Below, piece by piece: positions 9,807-19,305 of a stretch of 64,000 nucleotides of DNA. The notes below the pieces were generated by a model, which saw nothing but the letters and a program-made list of their open reading frames with translations, was not told the origin of the DNA and did not search any database. The stretch comes from JAWPMT01 sp965601475. GTDB lineage: Bacteria; Bacteroidota; Bacteroidia; Cytophagales; Cyclobacteriaceae. The translations under genes were made by a program, and so were the position numbers. Position 1 is the first letter of the stretch, and each line of letters begins with the position of its first letter. The stretch lies in the NCBI GenBank assembly GCA_965601475.1, contig OZ271832.1:5766001-5830000 (forward strand). The letters run 5' to 3'.

Positions 9807-12800
9807 GTGGAAGATAAAAATAATAAGTCTTTTATGAGGGTCGTTTTGAAATTCATCTCATTCTTGGCGATCATTATGATATTCTTGATCAGCACGATAG
9901 CAGGTCTTCTCCACCTCAATAGAGAAACAATTTATCAGCGACTTATCAACTATTTTACTCAGGAAACGAATGGGGAGCTTGCATATAGCCAACTTAGCCT
10001 CAACCCCTTTGCTCAGTTTCCTGGCATCTCTATCACGTTGAAAGATGTATCCTTCGCTTTAGATACAGACTCCATCAGGAGAGCACCGGCCGAAGAGATT
10101 CTCCAGCTTGAAAAGTTACACCTTGCATTTGACATCCTGGAACTAATGAAAGGCAATGTGGATGTAAAGAAAGTGAGGTTAGAAAATGGGCTCATCAATT
10201 TGGTGCAGTACGAAGACAGCAGTTTCAATGTCCAAAGAGTATTGGATCGGAAGGCTCCCGATACAATATCCGTTGTTGATGAGGATGATGCGGTGGGCCC
10301 ATCTATCTCCATTGCACTAGACGATCTATTGCTCAGGGACATTGCACTCTTAATTGACCGGAAACCAATAGGCCAACAACAGAGAATTACCCTAAGTAAA
10401 GCCAAACTATCCTTTAATTACCTCTCTGATTCTATACAGTGTTCTTTGGATACGGACCTGCTACTCAACGATGGTTTCAAGTTAGGCGCCGTACGTTTAG
10501 CAGAGGAGCCGCTCAAACTGGATACTGATTTCATTTTTGATGTTGCTAAGAAACAGCTGCATGTTCACACCGGTGATTTGGGGTTTAGAAACGCCAGGCT
10601 ACAACTGAGCGGAATGATTGATTTTGCGGACAAGAAAGTAGATATAAGTTTCGCATCCAGTGATGAGGATCTCGGGTTGGCCAGGCTCTTACTAACCTCG
10701 CAGGGTTTCGATCATATTAGGAAGGGAAACTTATTCCTCAATGGGACCATACAGGGAAACTACAATGGAAGCAGGCCCAGGATAGATGTTTCATTCGGAG
10801 CAAATGATTTTACTGTCAAAATCCCAAAAACTGACAAGTCAATTGAAGACTTAAATCTGCTAGGTCGATTTGCCTCGGGAAATTTAGCTGACCTGTCCCT
10901 GGCAAGCCTATGGATAGATACCCTACATGCCACTATGCCAGATGGTCACTTGCGCGCATCCATAGACTATCAAAACTTTGTAAGCCCAACATTAACGTAC
11001 TCTTTGGACCTTAAAACAAGCATTGACAACCTGGATCAGGTATTTGCTTTGGGCTCAATAAAAAGCTTACGAGGCTCACTCGCTCTAAAAGATCAATTCA
11101 GAGGCAAAAAATTGGAAAATGAGTGGATTGACCGGACTGGAAATGCGAATCTATCACTTGAGCTTGATAGTATATCTCTGAGTATTCCGGACATTGCGGA
11201 AGTAGATCTCATTGATGGGACCCTTGGTGGCTCTATTGATTCGATCACAATCGAAGAGCTAAAGATTCTTACGGATTATACAGATCTACAAATCAACGGT
11301 GAGGTCAAGCACATCCGTGATCTTTTTTTTGACCTTGGGCATGATGTAGAGGCAGACCTGGAGATTGCTTCGGCGAATTTTGACTTTCCTTCCTTTTGGT
11401 CCTTTAAGCCTAAACTGTCTCGAAGCTTCCCTTACGTTATCAATGACTTGTTGATCGAAGTAACTTTTGCAACTAACTATCGGCGGTTAACCGAACATCG
11501 AAGTGTTCCGGATTTGACCTTTGAAGTACACCACTTGAATGCGACCGTACCAAAGCTGCTGCCATCATTCACACTGTCAAATGGCACCTTTGATTTACGT
11601 GACGGATTTGAAGGCTCTGATCACTTTCATTTCAAAGACTTCACACTTGAAATTGGTGAGTCCAGAAGCCAGATCGATTTTGAGTTATTTGATTTTGACA
11701 CACCGATGGATTCTATGCGGGTGGATTTGGCGTTCACTAACATAGACCCAAAACAATTGGCATTTCGGGAGCCATCCGACAGCAATGTTGCAGGGGGCTT
11801 GATTGACGGAAAACTATGCATCAGAACAAAACAGTCTACAGAGAAGGAATATCAATTTGATCGCATTACATTGGAAGCAAAATCACTCCGATACGTGTCT
11901 GATACAGATACTCTTGAGCTGGCATCCTTGAGCGCCGACGCAAATAGCATTCAATTCAAACCAAGCGAAAATCCGCTGGCTAGCTTGTCTACCCAATTGA
12001 ACCTGGATTTGGTTGACCTTCGGTCCAAGTGGTTGAACAAACCCAACTTGAGCTATGAGGTATCTGTAGAAGAAGGCGTGTACAAGGTCACTCCGGTTGA
12101 GAGTTCCATTTTTGGCAAGATTGGGAAAGGCACCTACACGCTGAGTCCTTTTGCTGATCCACTCAAACTCCAATTTGATTATGTCGTCAATCAATATGCT
12201 GTTGAAGACTTCATTTCAGGCTTTTATGAAGAGCCGATGGTTTCAGGTCTCGCCAACCTTGAGTTACATTTAACAACATTCGGTCAGGAAAAGGAAGCCC
12301 TATTTAAAAACCTGGAAGGATCAATTGACTTGAATGGTGAAAACCTGACAGTTTATGGACTAGATATGGACCGGATCATACGAAAGTTTGAACGTACGCA
12401 AAAATTCAATCTTCTGGATTTCAGTTCTTTGGTGCTGGCTGGACCAGTAGGTATTGCCATATCAAAGGGAAGTAACTATCTGAATCTTCTCAGGTTAAAA
12501 GCCGAAGATTCCACATTGGTGAACGAGCTATCCTCTAAGTGGGAGATTAAAGGTGGTCGTTGTACGATAGTGGATGTAGCCTTTGCCACTTATGAGAACC
12601 GAATTGCCGGGCAAGGTTGGGTTGATTTTGAATCCGACAGCTTGGACATTCAAGTGGCAGCTCTGGACAGAGACAGCTGCCCAATCATTAGTCAACGGAT
12701 GGGTGGCAGCCGTCTCAACCCTAAGATGGATGGTATAAAAGTGATCCCAACCATTATGGCACCTCTCACCAGTCTCTTCTCAGCAATTTCGGGCAAAGAT

Positions 12801-12860
12801 TGCGACGTATTTTACACAGGCAGAATAAATCACCCTCAGAAGAAAAGAAAAAATGAGTGA
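9807..12860 (+). CDS. AsmA-like large periplasmic/envelope protein
   Basis: Predicted AsmA-family protein of 1017 residues, anchored by one N-terminal helix (about 12-35, FISFLAIIMIFLISTIAGLL) with the remainder in the periplasm. The region after the helix (LSLNPFAQFPGISITLKDVSF) and the long succession of beta-rich repeats, plus the C-terminal block ending RINHPQKKRKNE, fit AsmA/TamB-type lipid-transport or outer-membrane-biogenesis proteins. The start is GTG at 9807 or ATG at 9834; either keeps the helix. It is 24 bp upstream of an MscS gene and may be co-transcribed. A decayed partial copy of its central region lies at 14705-14987. Confidence 0.75.
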   Translation: MEDKNNKSFMRVVLKFISFLAIIMIFLISTIAGLLHLNRETIYQRLINYFTQETNGELAYSQLSLNPFAQFPGISITLKDVSFALDTDSIRRAPAEEILQLEKLHLAFDILELMKGNVDVKKVRLENGLINLVQYEDSSFNVQRVLDRKAPDTISVVDEDDAVGPSISIALDDLLLRDIALLIDRKPIGQQQRITLSKAKLSFNYLSDSIQCSLDTDLLLNDGFKLGAVRLAEEPLKLDTDFIFDVAKKQLHVHTGDLGFRNARLQLSGMIDFADKKVDISFASSDEDLGLARLLLTSQGFDHIRKGNLFLNGTIQGNYNGSRPRIDVSFGANDFTVKIPKTDKSIEDLNLLGRFASGNLADLSLASLWIDTLHATMPDGHLRASIDYQNFVSPTLTYSLDLKTSIDNLDQVFALGSIKSLRGSLALKDQFRGKKLENEWIDRTGNANLSLELDSISLSIPDIAEVDLIDGTLGGSIDSITIEELKILTDYTDLQINGEVKHIRDLFFDLGHDVEADLEIASANFDFPSFWSFKPKLSRSFPYVINDLLIEVTFATNYRRLTEHRSVPDLTFEVHHLNATVPKLLPSFTLSNGTFDLRDGFEGSDHFHFKDFTLEIGESRSQIDFELFDFDTPMDSMRVDLAFTNIDPKQLAFREPSDSNVAGGLIDGKLCIRTKQSTEKEYQFDRITLEAKSLRYVSDTDTLELASLSADANSIQFKPSENPLASLSTQLNLDLVDLRSKWLNKPNLSYEVSVEEGVYKVTPVESSIFGKIGKGTYTLSPFADPLKLQFDYVVNQYAVEDFISGFYEEPMVSGLANLELHLTTFGQEKEALFKNLEGSIDLNGENLTVYGLDMDRIIRKFERTQKFNLLDFSSLVLAGPVGIAISKGSNYLNLLRLKAEDSTLVNELSSKWEIKGGRCTIVDVAFATYENRIAGQGWVDFESDSLDIQVAALDRDSCPIISQRMGGSRLNPKMDGIKVIPTIMAPLTSLFSAISGKDCDVFYTGRINHPQKKRKNE

Positions 12861-12884
12861 CCCGATTCTCTAAATGGCTATCCT

Positions 12885-14696
12885 ATGAAGCACACATTAT
12901 TGATTTCATTTTTGCTTGTAGCGATATTATCCCCCGTTCATGGCATTTCTCATCAGATATTCCCCGAAGTAAAAGAGGATACTTCAGCAAAATCTCAGGA
13001 ATTGGCTTTTGGTGATACCTTCGGTAGAGCTACCCCCAGAGGTACTGTAAAAGGATACTTCACGGCTCTGAGGAAGGGAGATTATCCCAGAGCTCTTAAG
13101 TATTTAGATCTATCTCCGATTCCGGATAAAGATCGTCAGTCCAAGGGTTTAATCCTGGTAGAGGAATTTGAAGCTTTTCTCGACAAGGGGGGCAATATCG
13201 ATCCTATCAATCTAATCAATGATCAGTCAGTAGGGGACACAGAGGATGGTTTAGATCCCGATGTTGAAGTGGTTGGTATGATCTACTGGGAAGGCGAGAG
13301 TATACCAATTTTTCTGGAGCGTGTAACCCTTGAAGGTGAACAGCTTGTTTGGCTTTTTTCCTGGCAGACCATCCAAAAAATTCCTAAAGAATTTGATGTA
13401 ACGAACGAGGTCTTTATTGAAAAGATTATGCCCAAAGGGTCTTTACAATCCAAGTGGCGGGGAGCTCAAATCAGTCATTGGCTGGCCATATGCCTGTTGG
13501 CAATTGGTTCGTATTTGTTTGCGTGGCTCATCACGATGGTTCTTAATTGGATGATTCGGTTATGGTGGAGCACTTTCGCAGGCGGAAAACACGCCAGCCT
13601 AATCAGGACCTTCTTGATACCGCTTCGAATTGTGATAGCCGTTGCAATATTTGTAACCCTCGCTCGTGCATTGGATATTTCTATTCTGGTCCGGCAGTCC
13701 TTCAGTATCATTAACCTGAGCTTTTTGTGGATTGCACTATTCATCTTTATTTGGCTCCTCATTGGTACCCTTTTTGCCTATGGTGAACAGCGATTAAGGG
13801 AAAAAAATAATGTTGCGGGTCTTTCGGTTACACTATTCCTAAGAAATAGCGCCAAGTTCGTTCTGATAGCGTTTGCACTGATTATGATTCTCGATACATT
13901 GGGTGTGAACGTCACAGCCGGTCTGGCAGCCCTGGGTATTGGAGGTATTGCATTGGCGTTGGGTGCGCAGAAAACGATTGAAAATCTGGTGGGGAGCTTG
14001 ACTGTTGTGTTTGATCAACCTGTAAGGGTGGGTGACTTTTGCAAGTTTGGTGCGATGATGGGTACAGTAGAAAGCATCGGTATGCGTTCCACCAGGATAA
14101 GGACCTTGGACCGAACGGTAGTAACTATTCCCAATGGAGATTTCGCCTCTCAGTTGATCGAAAACTATACCCAAAGAGATAAATTTTTATATAAAAAAAT
14201 ACTCGGCCTAAGGTATGAGACCTCCTCTGATCAAATGCGCTACATACTGGTGGAGTTGCGCAGGCTACTATACGCGCACCCGAAAGTCGATCAAGACCCG
14301 GCAAGGGTCAGGTTTCTGGAGTATGGCAGTGACTCATTGCAAGTGGAACTTTTCGCCTACATTCATGCACAGGATTACAATGAATTTCTAGCTGTTCAAG
14401 AGGACATCAACTTGAGACTCGCTCATGTAATTGAAGAAAGTGGTAGCGGGTTTGCATTCCCATCTCAGACTGTTTACTTATCCAAAGATGCGGGACTGTC
14501 CAAAACTAAATCCGGAGATGCTGAGAAGAAGGTGCAACAGTGGATGCAAGATGGTGAATTGGAACTGCCGGAGTTTGATGGAGAGACAATCAATCGACTG
14601 AAAGGGACCATCAAATATCCCCCAGAAGGTTCTTCCGGGTCCAATACCGAAGACCAGAAAATCAATCAGAGATCTGGATCTTCTGATGCGCATTGA
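12885..14696 (+). CDS. MscS-family mechanosensitive ion channel
   Basis: Small-conductance mechanosensitive channel of 603 residues. An N-terminal signal peptide (about 1-20) precedes a periplasmic domain of some 170 residues with the motif PRGTVKGYFTALRKGDYPRA. About five membrane helices follow; the pore-lining helix is the Gly/Ala-rich LAALGIGGIALALGAQKT. The cytoplasmic beta domain contains VFDQPVRVGDFCKFG and RTVVTIPNGDF, which are diagnostic. The C-terminal tail is long, acidic and Ser-rich. It would relieve turgor in osmotic downshock. Placement 24 bp after the AsmA-like gene suggests a shared transcript. Confidence 0.92.
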   Translation: MKHTLLISFLLVAILSPVHGISHQIFPEVKEDTSAKSQELAFGDTFGRATPRGTVKGYFTALRKGDYPRALKYLDLSPIPDKDRQSKGLILVEEFEAFLDKGGNIDPINLINDQSVGDTEDGLDPDVEVVGMIYWEGESIPIFLERVTLEGEQLVWLFSWQTIQKIPKEFDVTNEVFIEKIMPKGSLQSKWRGAQISHWLAICLLAIGSYLFAWLITMVLNWMIRLWWSTFAGGKHASLIRTFLIPLRIVIAVAIFVTLARALDISILVRQSFSIINLSFLWIALFIFIWLLIGTLFAYGEQRLREKNNVAGLSVTLFLRNSAKFVLIAFALIMILDTLGVNVTAGLAALGIGGIALALGAQKTIENLVGSLTVVFDQPVRVGDFCKFGAMMGTVESIGMRSTRIRTLDRTVVTIPNGDFASQLIENYTQRDKFLYKKILGLRYETSSDQMRYILVELRRLLYAHPKVDQDPARVRFLEYGSDSLQVELFAYIHAQDYNEFLAVQEDINLRLAHVIEESGSGFAFPSQTVYLSKDAGLSKTKSGDAEKKVQQWMQDGELELPEFDGETINRLKGTIKYPPEGSSGSNTEDQKINQRSGSSDAH

Positions 14697-14704
14697 CTCT
14701 GGCA

Positions 14705-14987
14705 TTCAACTTGACTGACGCCAAACTATGGACAAGTACCCTTCATCCGATCATGCCAAATGGACACCTATGAGCGTAGATGGATTATGGAGATTTTATG
14801 GCTCTTTATTCGAGGTACAAGCTGGATATGAAAACCGGCATTGATAACCGTATCAGATACTATATCTGCATTTTCTCAAAGAATTAGAGGCGCCATCACC
14901 CTTATGGATCAATTCGAGGGCGAAAAGCTAGGTAATGGATGTATAACAAGTACAGGAGAAGGTCACCATAACGCAGTTATCGATTGA
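14705..14987 (+). pseudogene. Decayed fragment of an AsmA-like gene
   Basis: Translating from 14705 gives FNLTDAKLWTSTLHPIMPNG, matching SLASLWIDTLHATMPDGHL of the AsmA-like protein at 9807-12860. After a stop and frameshifts the similarity resumes: YKLDMKTGIDN against YSLDLKTSIDN, then GAITLMDQFEGEKLGNG against GSLALKDQFRGKKLENE. The order and spacing are conserved, so this is a remnant of a paralogue covering about residues 370-460, with stops and frame changes. It lies directly after the MscS gene, suggesting that an AsmA-mscS unit was once duplicated and then deleted. Confidence 0.8.
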
Positions 14988-15001
14988 AACTTTGCGGACT
15001 G

Positions 15002-15787
15002 TTAGTTTGATATTTCGAAAACCGCATCAACCTGATAGCAGTACTCAATAGGTTTAAAAATAGAAGGATCCTCCAGTAGCTTTGAAGTAAGGTTCTTAGA
15101 GGGTCTAAGCGATGGACTAAAGAATGATAAACTTTGAGTAGGCATCTTGATCTCATCCTTTAATTCCCGGATTGAGATCGTTTTACCAATTTTAAGGCGC
15201 TCAACCCCTAACAATGTCGAAGCTTTATTCCTTGCATTGCTAAGAGCCATTTCATGAGATTTGGACAAAAATTCGTCTAGCTTGCTGTGAGTAGCAGTTA
15301 CGAAAAATATCTTGTTTATCGGTACATCATTCAGTACTTCAATGAGAGCTGTCAGTTCCTGATACCCACTAAGAGTAATGGCGTAGCTTCTCAGTCCGGA
15401 TGAAGAGGAAACTTTCTTAGTGCGATTTTTTCGACCTATACCCAAAAAACTACTTCTCGGAAGTTGGTTGTCGCTTGATGATTCTGCTGTTCCAAAATTT
15501 TCTAGCGGTCGGAAAGAGGACTCCGAATATAGATTTCGAGATTTTAGTCTTTGAACGATTTCTTCTTCCTGACTTTCTAAACTAATTGACTTTCCGTTTT
15601 CTGAAAATGTTGTGATCTCAATTGCCAATAACAATGAGTCAGGATAAATAGCCGTAGAAAAATTTCCAGTCACATTTATTTCACCTTTCTCTTGACTAAA
15701 AGCCCAGGAAGTAGGTAAAAGCATTAATGAAATAGACAGGTATTTATTGATAAAAGATTTCAAAACAGACTGAATGTAGCTTTTCAT
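15002..15787 (-). CDS. SIMPL (DUF541)-like secreted protein
   Basis: Exported protein of 261 residues with an N-terminal signal peptide (about 1-31). The mature part begins with EINVTGNFSTAIYPDSLLLA and includes the helix ALSNARNKASTLLGVERLKIGKT, together matching the SIMPL/DUF541 pattern of a beta strand with VxG, followed by an alanine-rich helix and an IxE strand. Family members are periplasmic or surface proteins of uncertain role. Its start codon overlaps the stop of the upstream small lipoprotein gene as ATGA (15784-15787), so the two are translationally coupled. Confidence 0.7.
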   Translation of the reverse strand: MKSYIQSVLKSFINKYLSISLMLLPTSWAFSQEKGEINVTGNFSTAIYPDSLLLAIEITTFSENGKSISLESQEEEIVQRLKSRNLYSESSFRPLENFGTAESSSDNQLPRSSFLGIGRKNRTKKVSSSSGLRSYAITLSGYQELTALIEVLNDVPINKIFFVTATHSKLDEFLSKSHEMALSNARNKASTLLGVERLKIGKTISIRELKDEIKMPTQSLSFFSPSLRPSKNLTSKLLEDPSIFKPIEYCYQVDAVFEISN

Positions 15788-16095
15788 TGCTTGTATTTTA
15801 TGGCATATCCATTGATGATAAAGATTTTACCATTTTTGACCTTATCAATCTTAATATTGATAACATCAGCATTCTCAACGCCGTATTTCTCCCTTGCCGC
15901 AGACAGAATTCGATCATAAGTGATTTCTTTTCTACGGCTTTTCCCTTCCACTCTGACAGGCCCCAGAATAACATACTCCTTTTTTTCTAGCTCGATTCTC
16001 GTTCCATGACTATCTCCCAGCGAGTAGGTTTTGCATCCCGTTAGATAGATCGAAGCGAGATGGAAAATGACTAAAAAAACAACTTGTTGTTTCAT
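15784..16095 (-). CDS. Small lipoprotein
   Basis: 103-residue lipoprotein with signal helix and lipobox LTGC (Cys at about 21). The mature part contains a two-strand region and the stretch KYGVENADVINIKIDKVK, which resembles small heavy-metal-binding-like or YbjQ-like folds only superficially; I do not assign a family. It is the first gene of a two-gene unit with the SIMPL-like protein, coupled by a 4-bp overlap, so the two products probably act together in the envelope. Confidence 0.65.
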   Translation of the reverse strand: MKQQVVFLVIFHLASIYLTGCKTYSLGDSHGTRIELEKKEYVILGPVRVEGKSRRKEITYDRILSAAREKYGVENADVINIKIDKVKNGKIFIINGYAIKYKQ

Positions 16096-16164
16096 ACATC
16101 AATGCTCTATGAGAATTTAACTCAATGATAGTAACAATCAAGTCGTTTCTAGGTTTTATCTAAT

Positions 16165-17193
16165 TTACCACTCCCACCCAATACCTGTGCGCAAAATGTA
16201 GGAGGTTGTGCTCCCGCTGGTAGCAGGCTGATTATCATAGTTGATACTGAAACCTGTCCGAATAAACAGGTCGAAAGGAAGCTCATACTTTAGGTCTATA
16301 TTGGCGTCAGAGCGGTAGCGAGTAAACTCATCTAAACCCGTAAAACCAATATACTCGATCAAAAGCTCGAGGTCGCCAATATCATATAGGTTGAGTACCG
16401 TACCTACATAGGCTTCTGAACTGTTTTGTGCTCTTGATTCATCGGTAAACTTTTCATTATTGTTATTGTATCCAAGTTTGACAGACCAATAAGATTTATT
16501 GGTGCTGTACAAGAATTTCCCAAAGCCCACCTGCGAGTTCATGCGCAGATCAAGTCTTTGTTCGCTATTGGATAAAATGGAATAGCTGGAAATAAGGTAC
16601 CAATTTTTAAAGATTAAGTACCTGAAGTTCAACTGGCCATCATTCCGATTGATGGCTTCACTGTTATCTTGTGTGGATCGCAGGGTATTGTAGTAAGCGT
16701 CCGTTAACCACCTATCCGTCCTGTAGCCGATGGCATTTCGGCTGGAAAATTGTCGAAGGCTTTGTGCCTTCGTTGTATTGAATCCCAACTCAATCGCTGC
16801 ATCGAAGCGATCTGAAAATGCTTCATTTACAGGCTTTAAGTATACAATCTCATCAAACGCAGTCCACGCAAAAACAGTATCCTTATCATAAACTTTTAGT
16901 TTCTGATCAGCTGTCGATGCTAACCGACCTTTGTAAATATCCTTACCCAAACTTATGATGAACGTAGACTCTGTGTAAATTTCTTTGACATCCAACCACC
17001 GAACCATGAAATCACTGTCTCCATACGAGACATCAATTTCAAGCACACCTTTTTCCATACCGATTATCTCTCCAATCAGGGTGTTTCCATTTTCAAAAAT
17101 CAAGGTGTCTGATTGGGCAACAGAACCATTGACCAAGAGGATTTGAATTATGAAAAATAGAAGCTGATGAGACCAGAGGAACTTTGTAGACAT
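16165..17193 (-). CDS. DUF481 outer-membrane barrel protein
   Basis: 342-residue exported protein. A signal peptide (about 1-26) is followed by a domain containing DTLIFENGNTLIGEIIGMEKG and a second similar strand pair, typical of the N-terminal region found before DUF481. The C-terminal 220 residues alternate aromatic and polar residues in a barrel pattern and end in Trp (GIGWEW), as expected for outer-membrane insertion. DUF481 proteins resemble the salt-induced YdiY barrel of enteric bacteria; their cargo is not known. It is separated by 43 bp from the hydrolase gene upstream on the same strand. Confidence 0.75.
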   Translation of the reverse strand: MSTKFLWSHQLLFFIIQILLVNGSVAQSDTLIFENGNTLIGEIIGMEKGVLEIDVSYGDSDFMVRWLDVKEIYTESTFIISLGKDIYKGRLASTADQKLKVYDKDTVFAWTAFDEIVYLKPVNEAFSDRFDAAIELGFNTTKAQSLRQFSSRNAIGYRTDRWLTDAYYNTLRSTQDNSEAINRNDGQLNFRYLIFKNWYLISSYSILSNSEQRLDLRMNSQVGFGKFLYSTNKSYWSVKLGYNNNNEKFTDESRAQNSSEAYVGTVLNLYDIGDLELLIEYIGFTGLDEFTRYRSDANIDLKYELPFDLFIRTGFSINYDNQPATSGSTTSYILRTGIGWEW

Positions 17194-17236
17194 ACCGCCA
17201 GGAAGATTTTCGAGTCAAAATGCACAGAGTAGTCGA

Positions 17237-18538
17237 TTAACCTTTACTGATCAAATACTTGGCAATTGCATGATACGCAGGTAAGGAAAATGGATCGATT
17301 GCTGCATTGGCTGCGACGGGGTGAGACGCCAGGCGAACCAAAACCATTTCTGCTGTTGGATCAATGTAGATCGTTTGCCCATGGACGCCGCGTGCAGCAT
17401 ATGCCCCATGCTCATTGTGGGTCATCCACCACATGTTGCGATAGCTCCATCCTTGAAGCTTAGAGTAGGCTGATCTTTCAAAAGCCTCCTTGCTGCCACC
17501 TTTTACTATATCAGCTACTGTCTCTCTTGGGATGATCTGTTCCCCTTCCCATACACCATAATTCCGGATCATCTCACCAAACCGTGCAAGATCTCGTAGG
17601 CCTGCACTAAAGCCGCCACCAGCAAATGGAGCACCTAGTGCATCTACTTGATAGTAGCTGTCCTGCTCCATTCCCAATTTTTTCCAGATTCTTTCTGAGA
17701 GCAATTCTGCAATGGACTTGCCAGTTGCCCGGGAAACGATCCATCCCAGTGCATCTGTGTTTACGGTCTTGTATCCAAAAGCTTCCCCGTGGTTTCCTTC
17801 TTTTTGGACAGATTTGATGTATTCAAAAAATCCAACAGGCCCTTGATAATCAGCAGGTTTAGGGAGAGGATTTCCCGCTGCAGTAAATTTCCATACTTCG
17901 GCTTTAGGATCAGCGTAATTCTCACTGAATTTAATCCCAGTTGTCATATCCATGATCTGCCTGATTGTTGCATCACCATAGGCTGATACTTTTAGCTCTG
18001 GGATGTACTCACTCGCTAATTTATTTTCGTCGAGTTTTCCTTCCGCTACAAGTATGGCAGCAAGTGTTCCGGTAAAAGTCTTGGTAACAGACATTACGGC
18101 ATGTACTCGTTCTTCCGTTAGCTCTCCAAAGTACTTTTCGTAAACTACTTCTCCTTTATGCAATATCAGGATTCCATCTGCGTAGCTTTTTGCCAAAGAC
18201 TCTGACCAGGTCATAAGTTCATCATCATTTTGTGGAATGAATGTGATGTTATCGATCTGTTCATCCAGGTCATAATCGAATTCAGAAACTGGTCTATTTC
18301 CTCTTGGTACATTTACTGTAGGCAAAAACTGGCGCATGTGTACCACACTGTATCGCAAAGCGGGAAACCGAAAGAATGAACCATTTGAAGCGAAGACTTG
18401 CTTGTCTGTGGGCGGTGGAAACCCTTGCATCCAGCCCATTTTCTCTGGGTCAGAGGATTCAGCATCCAGATACTGCTGCTGAGCTCGTGCGCTACATATG
18501 ATTAAACATGAAATTGTTACTAAGAATATGTTTCTCAT
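17237..18538 (-). CDS. Secreted class C beta-lactamase-like serine hydrolase
   Basis: 433-residue exported hydrolase of the beta-lactamase/D-alanyl-D-alanine carboxypeptidase/esterase superfamily. A signal peptide (1-19) precedes the domain. The catalytic SxxK is MSVTKTF (Ser150, Lys153), the Tyr-x-Asn-like region is GYKTVNTDALGW, and GVHGQTIYID takes the place of the KTG-like third motif. Members usually cleave esters or amides rather than antibiotics; beta-lactam resistance should not be inferred. It lies 2 bp after the barrel gene at 18541-19305, so the two form an operon. Confidence 0.85.
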   Translation of the reverse strand: MRNIFLVTISCLIICSARAQQQYLDAESSDPEKMGWMQGFPPPTDKQVFASNGSFFRFPALRYSVVHMRQFLPTVNVPRGNRPVSEFDYDLDEQIDNITFIPQNDDELMTWSESLAKSYADGILILHKGEVVYEKYFGELTEERVHAVMSVTKTFTGTLAAILVAEGKLDENKLASEYIPELKVSAYGDATIRQIMDMTTGIKFSENYADPKAEVWKFTAAGNPLPKPADYQGPVGFFEYIKSVQKEGNHGEAFGYKTVNTDALGWIVSRATGKSIAELLSERIWKKLGMEQDSYYQVDALGAPFAGGGFSAGLRDLARFGEMIRNYGVWEGEQIIPRETVADIVKGGSKEAFERSAYSKLQGWSYRNMWWMTHNEHGAYAARGVHGQTIYIDPTAEMVLVRLASHPVAANAAIDPFSLPAYHAIAKYLISKG

Positions 18539-18540
18539 GA

Positions 18541-19305
18541 TTAGAAGTTTTTTGTGACGCCCAATTGAACAAGTACACCTCTATTGTTCCTTGTTTCTCG
18601 CCTTGTGGGCAGCTCCAACACCGAAGTAAAGTTAAAGCCAGCACCTAGTGATTTTCCGATTATCGGTGATATAATAAAATCGAAAGTATCATTTACCTCA
18701 TCGCTGGTAATCCTAGGCTCAAACACAAAAAACCAGCCTGACGAAAAGAATTTTGCAAGGAATGTCCTAAGTGTAAAAACGCCCAAGTCGGGATTCCCTG
18801 GATCTTTTTGTAAGTGAAAACTATATTGGGGAGAAAGTGCTAAAAATAGGCTCTGATTGATGGTGTATGCATATGTTAGTGATGGATTTACAGAAAAATA
18901 TTGACTACCAAAACCCTGCTTTGCCATAGGTAATGTGAATTCGGCAGCACCAGCCAAAGAATGCTTGCCCTGGATGTAAAACGCATTAAGTATGGAGAAT
19001 CTCATGTCACCGTTGTTGGTTTGAAAGCCTTCTCCCGGAACTCCATTGTTGATGGTAACTATTTCCGGTTTCAAAGCAAAGCTCCACCGGTTGATCCCCA
19101 CGGTAAAATTGAACCGGTTATTTATTTGTGAACGGTTTTCACCCCGATCAAAGTACCAAACAGAATACACTGCTTTCGAGATTACTCGTGTCGGGTCCAC
19201 GCCGGATTCGGTTCTGAGTTGGTCAATATTTGTCGAATCTGCCTGGGAGTAGGCCAAGGATGAGATCAACATTGAAATAGTGAATAGCAATAGATTTCTA
19301 AGCAT
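18541..19305 (-). CDS. Predicted outer-membrane beta-barrel protein
   Basis: 254-residue exported protein with signal peptide (1-20, cut after SLAYSQ). The rest is made of alternating strands such as FNFTVGINRWSFALKPEIVT and YAYTINQSLFLALSPQYSF, and it ends with Phe (VTKNF), the usual last residue of outer-membrane barrels. No family was recognised with certainty. It heads a unit with the serine hydrolase, whose ATG lies 2 bp after its stop codon. Confidence 0.65.
   Translation of the reverse strand: MLRNLLLFTISMLISSLAYSQADSTNIDQLRTESGVDPTRVISKAVYSVWYFDRGENRSQINNRFNFTVGINRWSFALKPEIVTINNGVPGEGFQTNNGDMRFSILNAFYIQGKHSLAGAAEFTLPMAKQGFGSQYFSVNPSLTYAYTINQSLFLALSPQYSFHLQKDPGNPDLGVFTLRTFLAKFFSSGWFFVFEPRITSDEVNDTFDFIISPIIGKSLGAGFNFTSVLELPTRRETRNNRGVLVQLGVTKNF

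Noticed and set aside
17237..18538. Antibiotic-resistance beta-lactamase
   Set aside because: Only the fold is shared; the third motif is not KTG and the context is an ordinary operon.
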